NCBI GenBank assembly: GCA_965243525.1
Contig: OZ251568.1
Span: forward strand, 1-64,000
DNA: 64,000 bases
Direction of reading: 5' to 3'
Origin: WTKD01 sp965243525
GTDB taxonomy: Bacteria > Spirochaetota > Spirochaetia > WTKD01
Of the stretch, positions 62,014-64,000 are shown piece by piece. The position numbers were made by a program, and so were the translations under genes. The notes under the pieces are model-generated. The model was not told where the DNA came from, searched no databases, and saw only the letters and a list, made by a program, of their open reading frames with translations. Numbering within the stretch: position 1 is the first letter of the stretch; every line of letters begins with the position of its first letter.

Positions 62014-62085
62014 GGTGCATAGCAGCCGGAGGTGTGAATTTAGTAGTTAGGTTTTTAATAAGTTATTGGGATGGATAGCGAAATG
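62014..62085 (-). repeat. Cassette downstream repeat R-b (copy 2)
   Basis: This is the partner of 60601-60672, located between terminator T3 and the VOC remnant. Confidence 0.8.
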
Positions 62086-62107
62086 GTTAGGGCTGGATAA
62101 AAATAAA

Positions 62108-62141
62108 ATCCTGCATCGGTATGAAAGTAACGGTGCAGGAT
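62108..62141 (-). terminator. Terminator T3 of lipoprotein B
   Basis: ATCCTGCACCG (minus strand) pairs with CGATGCAGGAT (one wobble) around a 12-nt loop, followed by TTTATTTTTATCC. Confidence 0.8.
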
Positions 62142-62168
62142 CCATTATGTTTGTAGATTTTTAGGTCA

Positions 62169-62498
62169 TTAGCAAGAAGATTCAGGTAGATGACATTTTA
62201 AGCCCTCTATGTAATTATCCACTTGTATACCAGCAGGTAAAGCATCACTAAGACCGCGTTTGAATTCATCAAGATTATTAGAATCGATTGCCATTGTATA
62301 GAGATTCGTCAATTCTGTGAGAAGTGCAGCGTGTCTATCTCCCTCGGGAGTACCTGCAGTTACAACACCCAAGTCTTCTATTTCCAGTCCTAATCGCCGT
62401 GCTTCACTATGGTAATTGATTGGGGGATCTCCACAGCTTGCGAATAAAAAAACAGTCAGCAATAATGCTGCTCCTAAGAAAAGAATATGGTTCCTCAT
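62169..62498 (-). CDS. Small lipoprotein B of the cassette array (single domain)
   Basis: This 109-aa protein has the start MRNHILFLGAALLLTV and lipobox FLFASC. The mature domain SEARRLGLEIEDLG...GDRHAALLTELTNLYTMAIDSNN is one copy of the motif repeated three times in lipoprotein A. It ends with two cysteines in CHLPESSC. No Shine-Dalgarno is present. Function unknown. Confidence 0.7.
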   Translation of the reverse strand: MRNHILFLGAALLLTVFLFASCGDPPINYHSEARRLGLEIEDLGVVTAGTPEGDRHAALLTELTNLYTMAIDSNNLDEFKRGLSDALPAGIQVDNYIEGLKCHLPESSC

Positions 62499-62506
62499 AA
62501 TACTAT

Positions 62507-62535
62507 GTATTACATGCTATACATAGTATTGTCAA
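62507..62535 (-). promoter_or_regulatory. Promoter of lipoprotein B, leaderless geometry
   Basis: On the minus strand a perfect TTGACA (62530-62535), a 17-nt spacer and TAATAC (62507-62512) end 8 nt before the ATG. Confidence 0.65.
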
Positions 62536-62578
62536 TATTTTTTAGCTTCTATTGTTGTTAAAAAAGAACGATGTATAG
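62515..62578 (-). repeat. Cassette upstream repeat R-a (copy at lipoprotein B)
   Basis: This is the partner of 60501-60567; here it lies directly after the 3' end of the intact VOC gene. Confidence 0.8.
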
Positions 62579-62603
62579 TTGTGATGATTAAAACAATGCG
62601 TTG

Positions 62604-63515
62604 TTATTCGTTGTAAGCACGTTGTAGGGTAGCGATGTCAAACTTTTTCATGGAGAGAAATGCTTGCGTTACTCGGTAACGTTGAGCATCACTGCCTTTT
62701 GAAAGCATTTCGTCCAAAATTTTTGGTGCCACCTGCCATGAGATGCCAAACTTGTCCTTGAGCCATCCGCATTGTTCAGCTTGAGGATCAGCTGAAAGAG
62801 CCTTCCAATAATGATCTATTTCTTCTTGATTGTTGCAGTTGACCATGAACGAAAGGGCCTCATTGAATGCAAATGTATGATCATATGCGCTGTCCGTTGC
62901 GGTAAACCATTGATTTTCAAGCATAAAATCAGTGAACATTGTTGTTCCTTCTTTATCAGGTTCCTGATTCTTGCCATAGGGGATGAGTTGCCCTGCTTTT
63001 GTATGTGCAAATACTGAAAGATAGAAATCCCTTGCTTCCTTGGCTCGTCCACATACCGATCCGGTGAAAAGCAGTGAAGGAATGATGAAGGGGCGATGAT
63101 CTCCTTTGGGATCTGGCATGAACAATTGCCATGAGACACCATATTTGTCTTCTATCCAACCATAGCGTTTACTAAAAGGATAGCTGTCGAGGGGCATGCG
63201 AATAATACCGTCGGGTGACAATCGATCCCAGAGTGCATCAAGATTTTCTCTTGCCTGTGGATCCTGTGAAGGGTCAAAGTTGAGAATAAATGAGATAGAT
63301 GGATTTAAGGTAAAGACAGGTCCTGCATTGATAGCATTGAAGCTGAATCCTCTCAGCTCAAATGACACAGTTCTACAATCACCTCCTGGGGTGTCTTGTA
63401 CTGTTGTGACAGCATTGATACGTGAGCCATCTCCAAAGGCTTCCACGTAGAATGAGGCCGCTTCTTGTGCCTGCGTGCCGAACCACAAATAAGGAACTAT
63501 TTTCTGCATGCTCAT
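62604..63515 (-). CDS. VOC family protein, two PhnB/3-dmu-9_3-mt domains
   Basis: This 303-aa protein has two tandem glyoxalase-fold domains of the PhnB-like type: IVPYLWFGTQAQEAASFYVEAF (N-terminal) with GWIEDKYGVSWQLF, and FIIPSLLFTGSVCGRAKEARDFYLSVF with GWLKDKFGISWQVAP. Family members are metal-binding enzymes or resistance proteins with varied, mostly unknown, substrates. No Shine-Dalgarno is seen; AAAAAT with an upstream TTGCAG is a weak promoter ending 5 nt before the ATG. Confidence 0.85.
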   Translation of the reverse strand: MSMQKIVPYLWFGTQAQEAASFYVEAFGDGSRINAVTTVQDTPGGDCRTVSFELRGFSFNAINAGPVFTLNPSISFILNFDPSQDPQARENLDALWDRLSPDGIIRMPLDSYPFSKRYGWIEDKYGVSWQLFMPDPKGDHRPFIIPSLLFTGSVCGRAKEARDFYLSVFAHTKAGQLIPYGKNQEPDKEGTTMFTDFMLENQWFTATDSAYDHTFAFNEALSFMVNCNNQEEIDHYWKALSADPQAEQCGWLKDKFGISWQVAPKILDEMLSKGSDAQRYRVTQAFLSMKKFDIATLQRAYNE

Positions 63516-63648
63516 ATGTTATTTTTATCCAAAGAACACAATACTGCAAGTATAGTACGGTATACCTGTGTAGTACATACAAATTTTTGATTCCCATTTT
63601 GACTATTAGATTAGTGGACATCGGCACTGCAATTCCTTGAATCCACTC

Positions 63649-63677
63649 TTGCATACTCCCGGGGCGATTGCTAGTAT
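63649..63677 (+). promoter_or_regulatory. Promoter of the terminal lipoprotein gene
   Basis: TTGCAT (63649-63654), a 17-nt spacer and TAGTAT (63672-63677) lie 18 nt before the ATG. The leader carries GAGAGG. Confidence 0.6.
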
Positions 63678-63695
63678 GCATGAAGAGAGGTGACC

Positions 63696-64000
63696 ATGAA
63701 TCGGAAATTTATGCATACGTACAGATCTGGTGTTTTGTTTCTTTTGTTGTTAGGAATGCTTTTTGTTACTGGATGTATCTCTATTCCTGCGAAAACTTCA
63801 TCCGGGGCTGCTTCCAATGCACAGGAATTGTTGGGCAGTTGGCAACTGGTGTCCATGACCTATGCCCAAAAAAGGGTGTACCCCAAAAATCCAAGCGATT
63901 ACAGCATTCGTTTTGATGAAAAAAATGTATACCTTGCTTTGGAGACAAACAGGGGATCCTCAGGATATCGTGCATTGGAGGAATTCATCGCTCTTACGTC
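63696..64000 (+). CDS. Lipoprotein, 3' end outside the window
   Basis: The frame starts at ATG 63696 behind GAGAGG and is open to the window edge (101 codons). It has a signal peptide with lipobox FVTGC. The mature part begins ISIPAKTSSG and contains ELLGSWQLVSMTYAQKRVYP, reminiscent of lipocalin-like or META-type small lipoproteins, but too little is visible to assign a family. Confidence 0.75.
   Translation, partial: MNRKFMHTYRSGVLFLLLLGMLFVTGCISIPAKTSSGAASNAQELLGSWQLVSMTYAQKRVYPKNPSDYSIRFDEKNVYLALETNRGSSGYRALEEFIALT

Larger units (their letters stand above)
61842..62168. other. 327-bp gap holding a promoter, a gene remnant, a repeat and a terminator
   Basis: The gap between lipoproteins C and B is filled by the C promoter (61848-61876), a decayed VOC-gene 3' end (61932-62013), repeat R-b (62014-62085) and terminator T3 (62108-62141). 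Confidence 0.7.

Noticed and set aside
63379..63681. 100-codon antisense-side frame upstream of the VOC gene
   Set aside because: Out of frame with the VOC gene, no motif or ribosome site; covers the promoter region.

Overview
The window comes from a flagellated spirochaete, most likely in the Spirochaetaceae/Treponema neighbourhood. The evidence is a periplasmic-flagellum sheath gene (flaA), a FlaB-type flagellin with a sigma28-like promoter, a flaA-cheA-cheX-cheY cluster, a hinge-poor p115-like SMC, a PUR-domain (DUF3276) protein and many lipoproteins. Genes are tightly packed with frequent 4-bp overlaps. I cannot resolve the genus from sequence alone.

Layout. 1-5.9 kb: end of a peptidoglycan amidase, a GerMN lipid- or membrane-anchored protein, flaA, and a chemotaxis operon in which cheA ends in two CheW-like modules. 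6-7.4 kb: a small HTH protein, a DHFR-like reductase, and divergent tRNA-Leu and tRNA-Gly genes. 7.4-19.2 kb: a housekeeping run (DUF3276, rnhB, smc, TPR lipoprotein, ffh, rpsP, khpA, rimM, trmD, rplS, yraN, coaD, rpmF, acpP, rnc, cca). 19.3-23.7 kb: flaB, thiN, a membrane protein, aroH, map, tRNA-Thr, tRNA-Tyr and an MBL hydrolase. 23.8-33.5 kb: a giant outer-membrane/OmpA fusion, mltG, dnaG, rpoD, a zinc-ribbon coiled-coil protein and rnpB (RNase P RNA). 33.5-42.3 kb: a TPR protein, the mreBCD-mrdA-rodA elongasome operon, an HD hydrolase and glnS.

The right third (42.3-64 kb) is accessory and surface-oriented. It holds three tandem GLUG-type lipoproteins, two small lipoproteins, an M16 protease and a 13-repeat GLUG lipoprotein. 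These are followed by GIY-YIG/DUF4357, HdeD, M23, MDR oxidoreductase and aldehyde dehydrogenase/DUF779 genes. A minus-strand array of four small lipoprotein genes comes next, with shared flanks and individual terminators. The window closes with a VOC-family protein (and a decayed second copy of its 3' end) and a lipoprotein running off the edge.

How it fits together. The left two thirds supply motility and taxis, translation, replication initiation, transcription (rpoD) and cell-wall elongation. The right third builds a variable cell surface. The most interesting unexplained signals are these: (i) at least seven genes, including all four lipoproteins of the 60-62.5 kb array plus rpsP, rpmF and an HD hydrolase, have a sigma70 -10 box only 5-8 nt before the ATG and no Shine-Dalgarno, which predicts leaderless mRNAs; (ii) the lipoprotein cassettes share reshuffled flanking repeats with unlike terminator stems; (iii) cheA carries an appended CheW-like domain and the cluster has no separate cheW; (iv) DnaG has lost three of its four zinc ligands.
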